From contig JAGXNO010000027.1 of NCBI GenBank assembly GCA_019894975.1, positions 1-50,054 on the forward strand: a stretch of DNA of 50,054 nt. The letters run 5' to 3'. The notes below the pieces were generated by a model, which saw nothing but the letters and a program-made list of their open reading frames with translations, was not told where the DNA came from and searched no databases. Below, piece by piece: positions 24,258 through 33,234 of this stretch; the first letter of the stretch is position 1, and every line of letters starts with the position of its first letter. Source of the stretch: Promethearchaeota archaeon. Its GTDB lineage: Archaea; Asgardarchaeota; Lokiarchaeia; Sigyniarchaeales; SOKP01. Both the position numbers and the translations under genes were made by a program.

Positions 24258-25364
24258 ATGAGAAAGATAGGATTCATCATCAATCCAATTGCAGGAATGG
24301 GAGGCAGTGTTGGTCTTAAAGGAACGGATGGAGATATCTATAAGGAGGCTTTAAAGAGGGGTGCTAAACCAATAACTCCAAAAAGAGTAAGTGAGTTATT
24401 ATCCTATTTAATTCACAAGGAAAGAATTTTTATGTTAGTAGCACCTGGAAACATGGGTGCGGATGTTATCGAAGGTAAAAGCATCAAATTTAAGATTATA
24501 GGTGATATTGGTGAGACAACATCGGCAAATGATACAAAAAGAATAGCAAAGCAGATGGTTAAAGAGGGAATAGAACTACTAATTTTTTGTGGTGGAGATG
24601 GGACTGCAAGAGATATCTATGACGCAATTGGATTAGAAAGACCAGTAGTTGCTGTACCTGGAGGTGTTAAAATGTACAGTTCGGTTTTTACATTTAATCC
24701 TAAAGCAGCCGCTCAAATCATTGATGGATTTCTAGAGGATTTTATTGAGACTGAAGATAGAGAGATTTTAGATATTGATGAGGAGCTTGTAAGAAAAGAC
24801 ATGCTAAAAGCAACCATGTATGGCTATTTAAAAGTGCTTACATTCAGAAACTTAATCCAAGCAGGGAAAGAAGGTTCAAAATTAGGAAGGACAATTGAAG
24901 AAAATAAGCAAGAAATTGCTCAATGGATAATTGAAGATATGAAAGAAGATACACTCTATTTGTTAGGACCAGGAACTACAGTAAAAGCTATTACAGACAA
25001 TCTAGGGTTACCCAAAACTCTACTTGGTATCGATGCAATTATCAATAAGAAATTTAAAGGAAAAGATTTGAATGAAAAAGGTATTCTTAAATTGCTAGAG
25101 GCGTTCGATGATGCTGAGATTATAATTTCTCCTATAGGAGGTCAAGGTTTTATTTTTGGGAGAGGAAATAAACAATTTACTTCAAAAGTTATTAAAAAAG
25201 TAGGGAAAAAGAATATTAAAATAATTTCTACTGATAATAAAATAAGAAATCTACGTTGTTTAAGAGTAGACACAGGGGATGCTAATTTTGATACAGAACT
25301 TAAAGGACTTGTAAAAGTAATAAAAGGCTATAAAGAAGTATCAGTTATACAAATTGAATGTTAA
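24258..25364 (+). CDS. ATP-NAD-kinase-family protein (COG3199/AcoX type)
   Basis: A 368-residue protein starting GFIINPIAGMGGSVGLKGTDG (residues 4-24), with the kinase signature FCGGDGTARD near 114-123 and AVPGGVKMYSSVF near 132-144. These match the long, NAD-kinase-related COG3199 family rather than the compact NadK. The C-terminal half includes a GPGTTVKAI segment. It would phosphorylate NAD or a related small molecule. It starts right after the KDSR-like SDR stop, so a shared operon is likely, perhaps to supply NADP(H). The GGDGT motif is also seen in lipid kinases, but the rest of the sequence does not resemble diacylglycerol kinases. Confidence 0.86.
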   Translation: MRKIGFIINPIAGMGGSVGLKGTDGDIYKEALKRGAKPITPKRVSELLSYLIHKERIFMLVAPGNMGADVIEGKSIKFKIIGDIGETTSANDTKRIAKQMVKEGIELLIFCGGDGTARDIYDAIGLERPVVAVPGGVKMYSSVFTFNPKAAAQIIDGFLEDFIETEDREILDIDEELVRKDMLKATMYGYLKVLTFRNLIQAGKEGSKLGRTIEENKQEIAQWIIEDMKEDTLYLLGPGTTVKAITDNLGLPKTLLGIDAIINKKFKGKDLNEKGILKLLEAFDDAEIIISPIGGQGFIFGRGNKQFTSKVIKKVGKKNIKIISTDNKIRNLRCLRVDTGDANFDTELKGLVKVIKGYKEVSVIQIEC

Positions 25365-25456
25365 GATCAAATTACAAATTATATTTAGAAGGACTTAACT
25401 TATAAAATGATTATAGATTTTTAGAGATCGTATTAATAAAATCTTAATTGGTTCTC

Positions 25457-26572
25457 ATGGATAAAATAGATGTAATTAATAAAGCATTAGAATTGGGATT
25501 CGAAGACATCGGATTTACAACAGTTGAACCATTTGATTCCCAAAAAGAAATCCTTGATTCTAGACGAGAGGAATATGCATGGACGATGAAGAAAGGATTT
25601 GACCTTAGAAAAGGACTTGATCCGAAAAATATTTTACATGATGGTAAATCGATAATTGTATTAATTGATGTTTATTTTAAAGAAGCCTTTCCAACTCAGA
25701 TGGAGGGATATTTTGGGAGGTGTTATCAAGATGATGACCGCATTACAAAAGGTCAACTATATCAACGTATTAAAGCTTTCCGTGTGTTCTTGCGGGATAA
25801 TGGAATTGATTCTAGGGCACCATTTAATATTCCACACCGACTAACTGCAACTAGGGCAGGAGTGGGAACATTCGGTAAGAATAACTTTCTCTATTCACGA
25901 AAAGTAGCAAAAAAGAGTTCTTGGATTTCCCCTATTCCTTTAATTGTAGACTATGTTTTCGAGCCAGATCAGCCTACAGTTGAAGTGGGATGTCCAAAAT
26001 GGTGCAAAAATACTTGTATAGCTTCTTGTCCTACTGGAGCCCTTAGTTCGCCAAATAAGATTGACCCTCGGAAATGTATCTCTTATCTCAGTTATTATCA
26101 AGAAGGAATTACTCCGGTAGACATTCGTGAACAGTTAGGAACTTGGATCTATGGATGTGATCGATGCCAAGAAGTCTGCCCCCGCAATAGACTGTGGCTT
26201 TCTCAATCCTTACCTACTAATGAAAGAGTTGCTGCTAAAGAAACGGATTTCGATTTAATACAATTACTTCATATGAACCGAGATTATTATAAAACAAATA
26301 TTTGGCCTCATATGTTTTATATGTCCTTAAATGAGATATGGCGCTGGAAAATGAATGTAGCAAGGGCTATGGGTAACTCTATAGACATCAAGTATATCCC
26401 CGAGTTAATTAAAGCTTTTGAAGAAAATGATGACGAAAGGGTTAAAGGAATGATAGCTTGGGCTCTTGCACGCCTTGGAGGTGCCGAATCTAAGTTGGCT
26501 TTAGAAAGGTTTCTCCCGAGTAGCAATGGTTTAGTTAAAGATGAAATATTGAATGCACTAAACCAATTTTGA
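25457..26572 (+). CDS. QueG-like iron-sulfur protein with C-terminal HEAT-like repeat
   Basis: About 371 residues (ATG 25457; TTG 25448 also in frame). The N-terminal domain resembles the cobalamin-binding domain of epoxyqueuosine reductase (GVGTFGKNNFLYS near 137-150). A ferredoxin-type segment follows, with cysteines in CPKWCKNTCIASCPTGAL and later CDRCQEVCPRN, enough for two [4Fe-4S] clusters. The last 60 residues look like a HEAT-type helical repeat, as in QueG. Archaea generally make archaeosine rather than queuosine, so this relative probably does another B12-dependent reduction, perhaps dehalogenase-like. No queuosine gene is near. Confidence 0.8.
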   Translation: MDKIDVINKALELGFEDIGFTTVEPFDSQKEILDSRREEYAWTMKKGFDLRKGLDPKNILHDGKSIIVLIDVYFKEAFPTQMEGYFGRCYQDDDRITKGQLYQRIKAFRVFLRDNGIDSRAPFNIPHRLTATRAGVGTFGKNNFLYSRKVAKKSSWISPIPLIVDYVFEPDQPTVEVGCPKWCKNTCIASCPTGALSSPNKIDPRKCISYLSYYQEGITPVDIREQLGTWIYGCDRCQEVCPRNRLWLSQSLPTNERVAAKETDFDLIQLLHMNRDYYKTNIWPHMFYMSLNEIWRWKMNVARAMGNSIDIKYIPELIKAFEENDDERVKGMIAWALARLGGAESKLALERFLPSSNGLVKDEILNALNQF

Positions 26573-27547
26573 TTAAATCTTCTTATGCTCCTTTAATATT
26601 TTTATAAGTAGTTTATCCCTGAACATTCTTAAAGATTCATTGGTTCTCCCAAACTCAGGAGATCTATTTTCCATTTCTTTATCTACCTCTCCTTGAATAA
26701 AATCAGCATACACTTCCAATTCTTTAACTGCTTCCTCACTTTTATCTTCTAGGTTTGCTTTCCCGATATGCAATGTTAGACCTTTAATTCCGTCTGCTCC
26801 TCCTCCTAATTGAAAAATTAAATAGGGTCCCATAGTAGCCCATCTTAAACCTGGTCCAAAACTAACAGCTTTATCAATATCTTCTACCGTGCACACCTCA
26901 TTTTCTAGTAACTCAGAGCATTTTTCTGATACAGCTTTTTGAATTTGATTTGCTACAAAACCGGGAACATCTTTTTTCAAGAGTATAGGAACCTTACCTA
27001 TTGATTCATAGAATTCCTTAGCGATTTCTGCTGATTTTACAGATCCCTTATTTCCTTCTGGAATTGTAATTTCTACCAAAGGTATAAGATGAGGAGGATT
27101 AAAGGGATGAGCTCCAATGCATCTTTTTGAAAGATTAGAAAACTTAGCGATTTCGCTTATTAAAAGATATGAAGTACTACTTGCATAAATTGCTTCAGGC
27201 TTAGCATAGGTATCAATTTCAGTTAGATACTTTTGTTTTACCTCTAAATCTTCTATCATCGCTTCTTGAATAAATTCTACATCTTTTACAGCGTCCTCAA
27301 TGTATGTTGTGTAAGTAACCAGTTCTAGCATTTGAGGTATCTCTTCTTTCCTAAATATACTGTTATCCGCTAAACCCTCAAGATGCTTTTCAATTGATTG
27401 TTTTGCTGACTCTTCTTCTTCACCCGTGTACAACCATAAGTTCACGGGATAACCCTTCCAAATAAAATTAGCTACCCAACTATTCCCAACAACGCCTGCT
27501 CCAAGAACGGCGATTTTCTTAATATCTTCTGCTTCCATTTTTAACAT
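26573..27547 (-). CDS. 3-hydroxyacyl-CoA dehydrogenase family protein (carnitine-dehydrogenase/lambda-crystallin-like)
   Basis: A 324-residue NAD-dependent dehydrogenase: Rossmann motif GAGVVG (16-21), and catalytic-loop HPFNPPHLIPLVEI near 142-155, with PGFVANQIQKA near 204. It is closer to the L-carnitine dehydrogenase and lambda-crystallin branch than to classical fatty-acid enzymes. It oxidises a beta-hydroxy acid or acyl-CoA. The start is ATG 27547, or ATG 27538. It ends next to the QueG-like gene and is divergent from a second dehydrogenase of the family at 27645. The two may act on different C4 intermediates of amino acid fermentation. Confidence 0.86.
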   Translation of the reverse strand: MLKMEAEDIKKIAVLGAGVVGNSWVANFIWKGYPVNLWLYTGEEEESAKQSIEKHLEGLADNSIFRKEEIPQMLELVTYTTYIEDAVKDVEFIQEAMIEDLEVKQKYLTEIDTYAKPEAIYASSTSYLLISEIAKFSNLSKRCIGAHPFNPPHLIPLVEITIPEGNKGSVKSAEIAKEFYESIGKVPILLKKDVPGFVANQIQKAVSEKCSELLENEVCTVEDIDKAVSFGPGLRWATMGPYLIFQLGGGADGIKGLTLHIGKANLEDKSEEAVKELEVYADFIQGEVDKEMENRSPEFGRTNESLRMFRDKLLIKILKEHKKI

Positions 27548-27644
27548 TACTTCCTAGTGAATTAACTATCTAATGTAAAATAATATTAATTAAATATTCT
27601 TCATAAAAGTTATTTATCCAATCAATAATATAAGGAGAATTTTA

Positions 27645-28487
27645 ATGGTAAAGAAAATAAATGACATTTCTGTAATAGGAGCCGGTTATTTGGGTAAGCA
27701 GATAATAGAGAAATCTCTTTTATACAATTATAATATTAAAGTCTTTGATACCAACACCAGAGATTTAAAACAGTTTATAGAAGAGATGAGAAAAAAAATA
27801 ACTGAAAAAAAACTGAAAGCAACTATAACACCTTATCCTTCAATTTCTGAAGCTGTAAAAGAGGTTGATCTTGTGATTGAAGCTGTACCCGAACAACTTG
27901 AGTTAAAAAAAGAAGTTTTTTCAGAGATCGAGAAAGAAGCTTTACCTAATACAATAATAGCTACAAATAGTTCTTCAATACCGGTCTCAAAAATAGAAGA
28001 TGCTGTTAAGAGAAAAGATAAAGTCATAAATATTCACTTTTATGATCTGTTTAGAATGCCACTTGCAGACATTATGCGAGGAACTCAGACTAGCGACGAA
28101 ACATTTGAAAAAGGAAAGAAATGGTTAGAAAGTATTGACATTACTCCTCTTGAAGTAAAAAAGGAATGCTATGGTTTTGTAATGAATAGGATATGGAGAG
28201 CTATTAAAAAGGATTGCCTTAAGATATGGGCGGGAGGGCATGCTGATATCGAAACAGTTGATAAAGCATGGAAAACTTTTTGTCAATTTTTCGTTAATAC
28301 AAATTTTGGACCCTTCTATTTCATGGATCGAATTGGATTAGACGTCGTTTACGATATCGAAATGTCTTATTTTAAAAATAGTGGTATCCCTGATGACAAA
28401 CCCCCAGATAAACTGAAGGAAATGGTTGAAAGAGGAGAAATGGGTGTAAAATCTGGTAAAGGTTTCTATAATTACAAGATTAAATAA
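27645..28487 (+). CDS. 3-hydroxyacyl-CoA dehydrogenase-like protein
   Basis: A 280-residue protein with GAGYLG (12-17), the ATNSSSIPVS segment (106-115), the catalytic histidine H131 in IHFYDLFRMPLADI and C-terminal GEMGVKSGKGFYNY. AGGAGA six bases before ATG 27645 supports the start. In most members HFF is followed by Asn; here position 134 is Asp, and the loop LFRMPLADI is longer than NPVPxMxLVE, so activity or substrate may differ. It is divergent from the dehydrogenase at 26573-27547, with 97 bases between, and precedes the HypB-like gene. Fold certain; substrate unknown. Confidence 0.85.
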   Translation: MVKKINDISVIGAGYLGKQIIEKSLLYNYNIKVFDTNTRDLKQFIEEMRKKITEKKLKATITPYPSISEAVKEVDLVIEAVPEQLELKKEVFSEIEKEALPNTIIATNSSSIPVSKIEDAVKRKDKVINIHFYDLFRMPLADIMRGTQTSDETFEKGKKWLESIDITPLEVKKECYGFVMNRIWRAIKKDCLKIWAGGHADIETVDKAWKTFCQFFVNTNFGPFYFMDRIGLDVVYDIEMSYFKNSGIPDDKPPDKLKEMVERGEMGVKSGKGFYNYKIK

Positions 28488-28553
28488 GTTTTTTTTCTAT
28501 TTTTAATTTAAAAAAGTAATCCTTATAGTCTTATTTTTTAGTTACTATCACAA

Positions 28554-29270
28554 ATGTCAGAAAAAAGAAAAAAAGATATATCACGAATCAAAGAACTGGA
28601 AAGCATTAATTTAGCTACTGAAGAGAACAGAGATCTTGTAGTACAAACTAAAAGAGAAGTGGAAAAAGATAACGAACTTTTGGCTCAACAGAATAACGAA
28701 GAATTGAAGGAATATAATATTAAATCAATAGATATTGTCGGTGCTATTGGTGCCGGTAAGACATTATTAATTGAAAAAATTGTTGAAGCATTATCAAAAA
28801 AATATAGAATTTTAGTAATTTGTGGTGATATTACAACTAGAATTGATGCAGATAGGATACAAGCACATAATGCAGAGACAATTCAAATAAATACTGGAAG
28901 GGAATGTGCATTAAATGCATATCACATTCACCAGATTATTGAAAATAAGGATTTAAATAGTTTTGATTTGTTGTTTGTTGAAAATGTTGGAAATTTAATA
29001 TGTCCATCAGACTTTACTCTTGGTACTGATAAACGCATAACTGTAGTTTCCACAACTGAGGGTGAATGGGTAATAGAAAAACACCCTATGCTTTTTAAAA
29101 TGTCGCATGTAGCAGTAATTAACAAAATCGATTTAGCAGAAAGACTAGGGACTAATATCCAAAAAATGATAGATGATGCTAAGGAAATAAATCCTGATAT
29201 CGAAGTTATTACTACGAGTGCTAAAACCGGAAAAAATATTGATAAATTAATTGAAATATTAGAATTGTAA
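28554..29270 (+). CDS. HypB-like nickel-insertion GTPase
   Basis: A 238-residue protein. About 50 charged N-terminal residues precede the G domain: GAIGAGKT (63-70), GDITTRIDADR (91-101), VENVGNLICP (142-151), NKID near 190 and SAKTGKN near 222. These are HypB motifs. HypB hydrolyses GTP to insert nickel into [NiFe]-hydrogenase with HypA. The usual nickel/zinc pair Cys-His appears as C118-A119, and a nearby histidine is Tyr (position 123), while C150 remains, so metal binding is altered. No hypA or hydrogenase genes are in the window. It is followed after 22 bases by a beta-helix protein. Alternatively it may deliver metal to another enzyme. Confidence 0.87.
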   Translation: MSEKRKKDISRIKELESINLATEENRDLVVQTKREVEKDNELLAQQNNEELKEYNIKSIDIVGAIGAGKTLLIEKIVEALSKKYRILVICGDITTRIDADRIQAHNAETIQINTGRECALNAYHIHQIIENKDLNSFDLLFVENVGNLICPSDFTLGTDKRITVVSTTEGEWVIEKHPMLFKMSHVAVINKIDLAERLGTNIQKMIDDAKEINPDIEVITTSAKTGKNIDKLIEILEL

Positions 29271-29292
29271 AATCCTATTCGAATTGATAAAA

Positions 29293-29715
29293 ATGAAAGA
29301 TGAATTAAAGCAATTAGAGCATTTACTTAATAATGAAAATTTAGATCTTCGAAAAATTCAAGAATTTAAAACTTATCTCTTACAAGATCATATTAAGGGG
29401 TTAAAAATTGAAAATTATATAGGAGATTATCCTACGTTCTTGGAACCCGTTATTCTTGGCGATTGTGTCAAGATTGGAGATGATGTTCTTATTGGCCCAA
29501 AGGTTTACATAGGAGATAACTCAGAAATTCAAGATTATGCAGAAATTTCAAATTCAATTATATTTAATGATGTAAAGATTGGAAAAAATTTCAAATTAGA
29601 TAATTGTATAATTCTAAAAGATAGTCACCTAAATTTTGATAATTTTAGTGGTACTAATTGTATTTTAAAAGGAAATGCAGAAACTAAAGATTCTCTGGAA
29701 ATCATTCCACTTTAA
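29293..29715 (+). CDS. Left-handed beta-helix (hexapeptide-repeat) protein
   Basis: About 140 residues (ATG 29293; TTG 29284 also in frame). The N-terminal 30 residues are helical. From EPVILGDCVKIGDDVLIGP onward (near residue 53) there are hexapeptide repeats with I/V every six residues, ending in GTNCILKGN, as in the C-terminal domain of sugar-nucleotidyltransferases such as GlmU-like enzymes. No catalytic nucleotidyltransferase domain is attached. It could be a stand-alone acyltransferase or a regulatory subunit. Its place directly behind the HypB-like gene suggests co-expression but no shared task that I can name. Confidence 0.72.
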   Translation: MKDELKQLEHLLNNENLDLRKIQEFKTYLLQDHIKGLKIENYIGDYPTFLEPVILGDCVKIGDDVLIGPKVYIGDNSEIQDYAEISNSIIFNDVKIGKNFKLDNCIILKDSHLNFDNFSGTNCILKGNAETKDSLEIIPL

Positions 29716-29732
29716 GTTAAAGAAATTCTCTT

Positions 29733-30377
29733 TTATTTTAGTTTTTGGGCATAAATGTATCTAAGCAGATGTGTATGCGGTCCACTATCACCATGATTTT
29801 CTGGTTCATCGATTATACCTATTTCTAAAAGATGAAAATCTTTAAAATGATCTATTAGATCAGCTTCTGTGAAATAATGAGTTGGTCTCCCTGGCTTACT
29901 TTCAAATGTATATTTTTCAATTTCTTTCCCATTACCAAAACTTGTTTCTTTATCTGAAAACACAGTAAAAAAGCAAACACCTCCAGGAGATAGCTGATTA
30001 TAACAGATTTTTAAGAAATTTATGCGATCATTAATAGTAAATAGATGTAAAACATTAAAACAAAAAATAGCGTCAATATTTTCTGTCCATTCGTCTACTT
30101 CAAGGACAGAACTATTTATAAATTTAGTTTTAGGGTCAAACTGTTTGCTAAGTTCGAAAGCTGCTTCAGATATCTCGATTCCTACAACCTGATACGTATT
30201 AGTTGAGAATAATTTTGTATGTCTCCCATATCCTGAACCAGGTACTAATACATTTTTAATTTTCTGCTTTTTAAATAAATCTAGGCAATGCAACGCAGAT
30301 TTGCTAGGTAAATTCCCCCAAATCTTACCTCCTTTTGAAAACCTATCATCCCAATAAGTTTTCTGGTCGATTTTCAT
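29733..30377 (-). CDS. SAM-dependent methyltransferase (class I)
   Basis: About 214 residues, starting at ATG 30377, which gives MKIDQKTYWDDRFSKGG, the normal beginning of thiopurine/tellurite-type methyltransferases; an earlier in-frame ATG at 30443 would extend into the upstream gene. Motif I is VLVPGSGYGRHT, acidic motif II GIEIS, and motif IV AIFCFNVLHLF. Its first 32 bases overlap the end of the acyl-CoA synthetase alpha subunit in another frame, so it is translated in its wake. Possible tasks are small-molecule or thiol detoxification. Fold sure; substrate unknown. Confidence 0.84.
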   Translation of the reverse strand: MKIDQKTYWDDRFSKGGKIWGNLPSKSALHCLDLFKKQKIKNVLVPGSGYGRHTKLFSTNTYQVVGIEISEAAFELSKQFDPKTKFINSSVLEVDEWTENIDAIFCFNVLHLFTINDRINFLKICYNQLSPGGVCFFTVFSDKETSFGNGKEIEKYTFESKPGRPTHYFTEADLIDHFKDFHLLEIGIIDEPENHGDSGPHTHLLRYIYAQKLK

Positions 30378-31773
30378 GAGTATACGCTTGTAGTTTTTTT
30401 TTATAATTGTATAAATTAAGGAAAGCTTTAGCGGCTCTTTCAAAACTCGGAAAAACTGGAACTCCTGTTTCTAAGATTTTCTTTCTGTACTCTTCTCTAT
30501 CTTGATAATCAGTAAAAGGCAAAGAAAGAAAAAATGGTTTTCTTTGTTTGTTGCATAAATCTTTTAGAAATAATAGGTTTTCAAAATAGTTATCCCAAGC
30601 ATCCTTATCAAAAGGTTGATATGTTTCTGCTAACACACCACCTATATATGGTTCTTCTATTGCAATTTGAGCAATTTTTGAATATTCATCTGAGAAATTT
30701 TTCCAAGGAAGATCTAACGGATTTACCACACCCCCAAACCGTATTAATTTTTTCAATTTCGTCTTAGTTTTAGTACTGAATTCAGGTACAGTTGCTCCAA
30801 GTTGTGTAATTAAGTCAGAGGCAATGGTTGCATTACCACCTGACCAGGTTATTAATAAAATTCCTTTTTCTTCAGGGAGTAAATCTTTATAACGATTAAA
30901 CGCGAGAGTTGAGTCTATTAATTCTTCGAATGATCGAACTTGAATTGTGTTTGTTTGAGAAAAAACTGCATTCCAGATTTGATTGGAAGTTGTTAAACTA
31001 CCTGTATGAGATTCTGCAGATCTTTTTCCTGCATCTGTTTTTCCAGTCCTTAAAAAAATAATGGGTTTACTTACCTTCTTTAATAATTCATACAATTTCC
31101 TTCCTTCTTTAAGATGATATCTTGAAAAACCCTCGAAATAGATACTTATAATCTCAGTCCCATCGTCATCATTTAAATACTGAATAAGATCTGTTATGTT
31201 TAATGAAATTGAATTGCCGATGCTTGCACCAACTGAAAAATCAACACCGAGATAGTTTAAATTATTAACAAACCTTTCTGTAAGATCTCCAGATTGAGAA
31301 ATAATTGCGACCTTACCAATAGGATCTGCTTTGAAAGAAGCATTAAAGGTAAAACGTCCACCAGTTGAATATAATCCCATACAATTAGGTCCTATTGCTC
31401 GAGTGGAACTATTTTTTAATAAATTGTATATTTCATCTTCGATTTTTCTTCCCTCTTCATCAAATTCACCTGTTCCCGCTGAAAAAATATGAATAGTAGC
31501 AAAGTTCTTACTTATACATTTTTTTACAATATCAATTAATTGACTTCGATTAACTGCTATTATAGCGTGATCAATACCATCAGGAAGGTCACTCACATCT
31601 TTAACACAATCAATATCATAGATTTTATCACTTCCTTTGGAAATAAAATACAATTTTCCTTGATAATTCCTGTCAACATATCCTCTTAGCTGCCACATTC
31701 TCTTCTCTGAAGCACCTATAAAGGCTATAGTTTTCGGATAGAATAATTTTTCAAAATAATTTATCTGTGCCAC
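30346..31773 (-). CDS. ADP-forming acyl-CoA synthetase (acetate-CoA ligase), alpha subunit
   Basis: A 475-residue protein with an N-terminal CoA-binding Rossmann domain (TIAFIGASEK near 15-24), a ligase-CoA domain beginning near IGKVAIISQSGDLTE (152-166), and the phosphorylated histidine H256 in AESHTGSL, at the same place as in characterised archaeal ACD alpha subunits. It converts acyl-CoA plus ADP and phosphate to acid, CoA and ATP, the energy-conserving last step of peptide fermentation. The ATP-grasp beta subunit is not fused here and not present in the window. The stop codon lies within the methyltransferase gene. Confidence 0.9.
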   Translation of the reverse strand: MAQINYFEKLFYPKTIAFIGASEKRMWQLRGYVDRNYQGKLYFISKGSDKIYDIDCVKDVSDLPDGIDHAIIAVNRSQLIDIVKKCISKNFATIHIFSAGTGEFDEEGRKIEDEIYNLLKNSSTRAIGPNCMGLYSTGGRFTFNASFKADPIGKVAIISQSGDLTERFVNNLNYLGVDFSVGASIGNSISLNITDLIQYLNDDDGTEIISIYFEGFSRYHLKEGRKLYELLKKVSKPIIFLRTGKTDAGKRSAESHTGSLTTSNQIWNAVFSQTNTIQVRSFEELIDSTLAFNRYKDLLPEEKGILLITWSGGNATIASDLITQLGATVPEFSTKTKTKLKKLIRFGGVVNPLDLPWKNFSDEYSKIAQIAIEEPYIGGVLAETYQPFDKDAWDNYFENLLFLKDLCNKQRKPFFLSLPFTDYQDREEYRKKILETGVPVFPSFERAAKAFLNLYNYKKKLQAYTHENRPENLLG

Positions 31774-31921
31774 GCGTGTAAAAATATATTTTCGAAATTA
31801 AGTTTAATGAATGAAATATAAAAAGAAAAGAAACACTCCAAAATCATATTAAAAATACAATCAAGTTGATAAGTTATTCATTTATAACATAATATGCATA
31901 AGAAAATTGGATAGTGATCAA

Positions 31922-33220
31922 ATGAATTCAAACGAATCAGACCCGATAACTTGGTTAAGAAATAATCAAGATAAGCTTGTATCATTCATACAAGACATAG
32001 TTCGGATTCCCAGTGTTTCTGGAAAGGAAGAAGAAGTCCAAAAAGCAATTTTTAAAAAGCTTTCTGAATTGAATCTTGAACCTAAATATGTATATCCAGA
32101 TATCGAAGAATTACGGAAAAGTGATGCTTTTTTCGAAACAACTTCTTTTACTAAGTATGGTTATAAGGATCGACCTAATGTAGCCGGAATCCTTAAAGGA
32201 ACTGGAGATGGTCGATCAATATGTCTTAATGGGCATGTTGATGTAGTTAGCCCAGAACCGATAGAACACTGGACTTATGATCCATGGGGTGGTGAGAAGG
32301 TAGATGACTTTATTTATGGTCGAGGCGCGGGAGACATGAAAGCAGGTGTTGCATCCATAATTTTTGCTCTTCAAGCTCTTAAGGAAACGAATACTAAATT
32401 AAAAGGTGATGTTTTTATAGAAACTACTATTGACGAAGAAGATGGTGGTATAGGAGGGTGTCTTTATATGCGTTTAACTCAACCAAAAACAGATGCTGCA
32501 ATAATACCTGAGCCTGGTGGTAATGCTATTGGTGTTGCTAGTGCAGGAGTCATGTATTTTCGTGTTATTGTTACTGGTATTCCCGCACATGCAGCTACAG
32601 CACATTTCGGTGTAAACGCAATTGTTAAGATGGTCCCTATAATAGAAGCTCTTAAATCTTTAAACATTAAAAGGCAGAAGGAAATTACGTACAAATATGC
32701 AGAAGCAGATCCAACCATGAAGGGGAAAGCGACGACTATCAACATTGGTGTCATAAAAGCAGGAGATTGGCCTTCAACAGTACCAGCTCTTTCTATTCTT
32801 GAATGTCGAATTGGATTCCCTCCTGGTGAAACCCGAGAAATGGTTATCAATCAAATTGAGGAAACTATTAAAAATGTTTCAAACAGAGATCCATGGCTAA
32901 AGGATAATCCCCCTAAAATTGAATGGTTTGGTTGGAAAGCAAGTCCTCATGAACAGAATCCTGAACACCCTTTCGTAAGATTATTAAAAAAAAATACAAA
33001 ACAAATAGCTGGGATTGATCCTACTTACTATGGTGGTACAGCAGGGCTTGATGTTCGATTCTTTGTGCATTATGGTACACCTGCTGTAACATTTGGACCA
33101 TTTGCAGAAAAAATCCACTCAATTGACGAAAGAGTTTCTATTAGTTCAACCTTAAAAACAACAGAAATAATTCTTAGCACAATTATGGATTGGTGTGAAG
33201 TTGAAAAAAAGAATAAATAG
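31922..33220 (+). CDS. M20-family metallopeptidase/deacylase (ArgE/DapE type)
   Basis: About 432 residues. Metal ligands in the longest frame: H110 and catalytic D112 (NGHVDVV), D143 (GRGAGDMKAG), E177/E178 (DEEDGG), with a C-terminal histidine in FAEKIHSIDERV. The dimerisation domain lies near 210-320. ATG 31922 is preferred to TTG 31907 because GTGATC precedes it. Members remove acyl groups from amino acids or cut dipeptides; acetylornithine or succinyl-diaminopimelate would be typical substrates, but this length and sequence also fit catabolic peptidases. It is convergent with the aminotransferase at 33235. Confidence 0.88.
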   Translation: MNSNESDPITWLRNNQDKLVSFIQDIVRIPSVSGKEEEVQKAIFKKLSELNLEPKYVYPDIEELRKSDAFFETTSFTKYGYKDRPNVAGILKGTGDGRSICLNGHVDVVSPEPIEHWTYDPWGGEKVDDFIYGRGAGDMKAGVASIIFALQALKETNTKLKGDVFIETTIDEEDGGIGGCLYMRLTQPKTDAAIIPEPGGNAIGVASAGVMYFRVIVTGIPAHAATAHFGVNAIVKMVPIIEALKSLNIKRQKEITYKYAEADPTMKGKATTINIGVIKAGDWPSTVPALSILECRIGFPPGETREMVINQIEETIKNVSNRDPWLKDNPPKIEWFGWKASPHEQNPEHPFVRLLKKNTKQIAGIDPTYYGGTAGLDVRFFVHYGTPAVTFGPFAEKIHSIDERVSISSTLKTTEIILSTIMDWCEVEKKNK

Positions 33221-33234
33221 ATTTTAATTATTCT

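Noticed and set aside
24258..25364. Sphingosine or diacylglycerol kinase partner for the KDSR-like gene
   Set aside because: GGDGT is shared, but the N-terminal and AVPGGVKMYS regions match the COG3199 NAD-kinase-like family.
32479..32850. A 123-codon open frame antisense to the M20 peptidase
   Set aside because: Shadow of a well-supported enzyme; no plausible start signal or motif.
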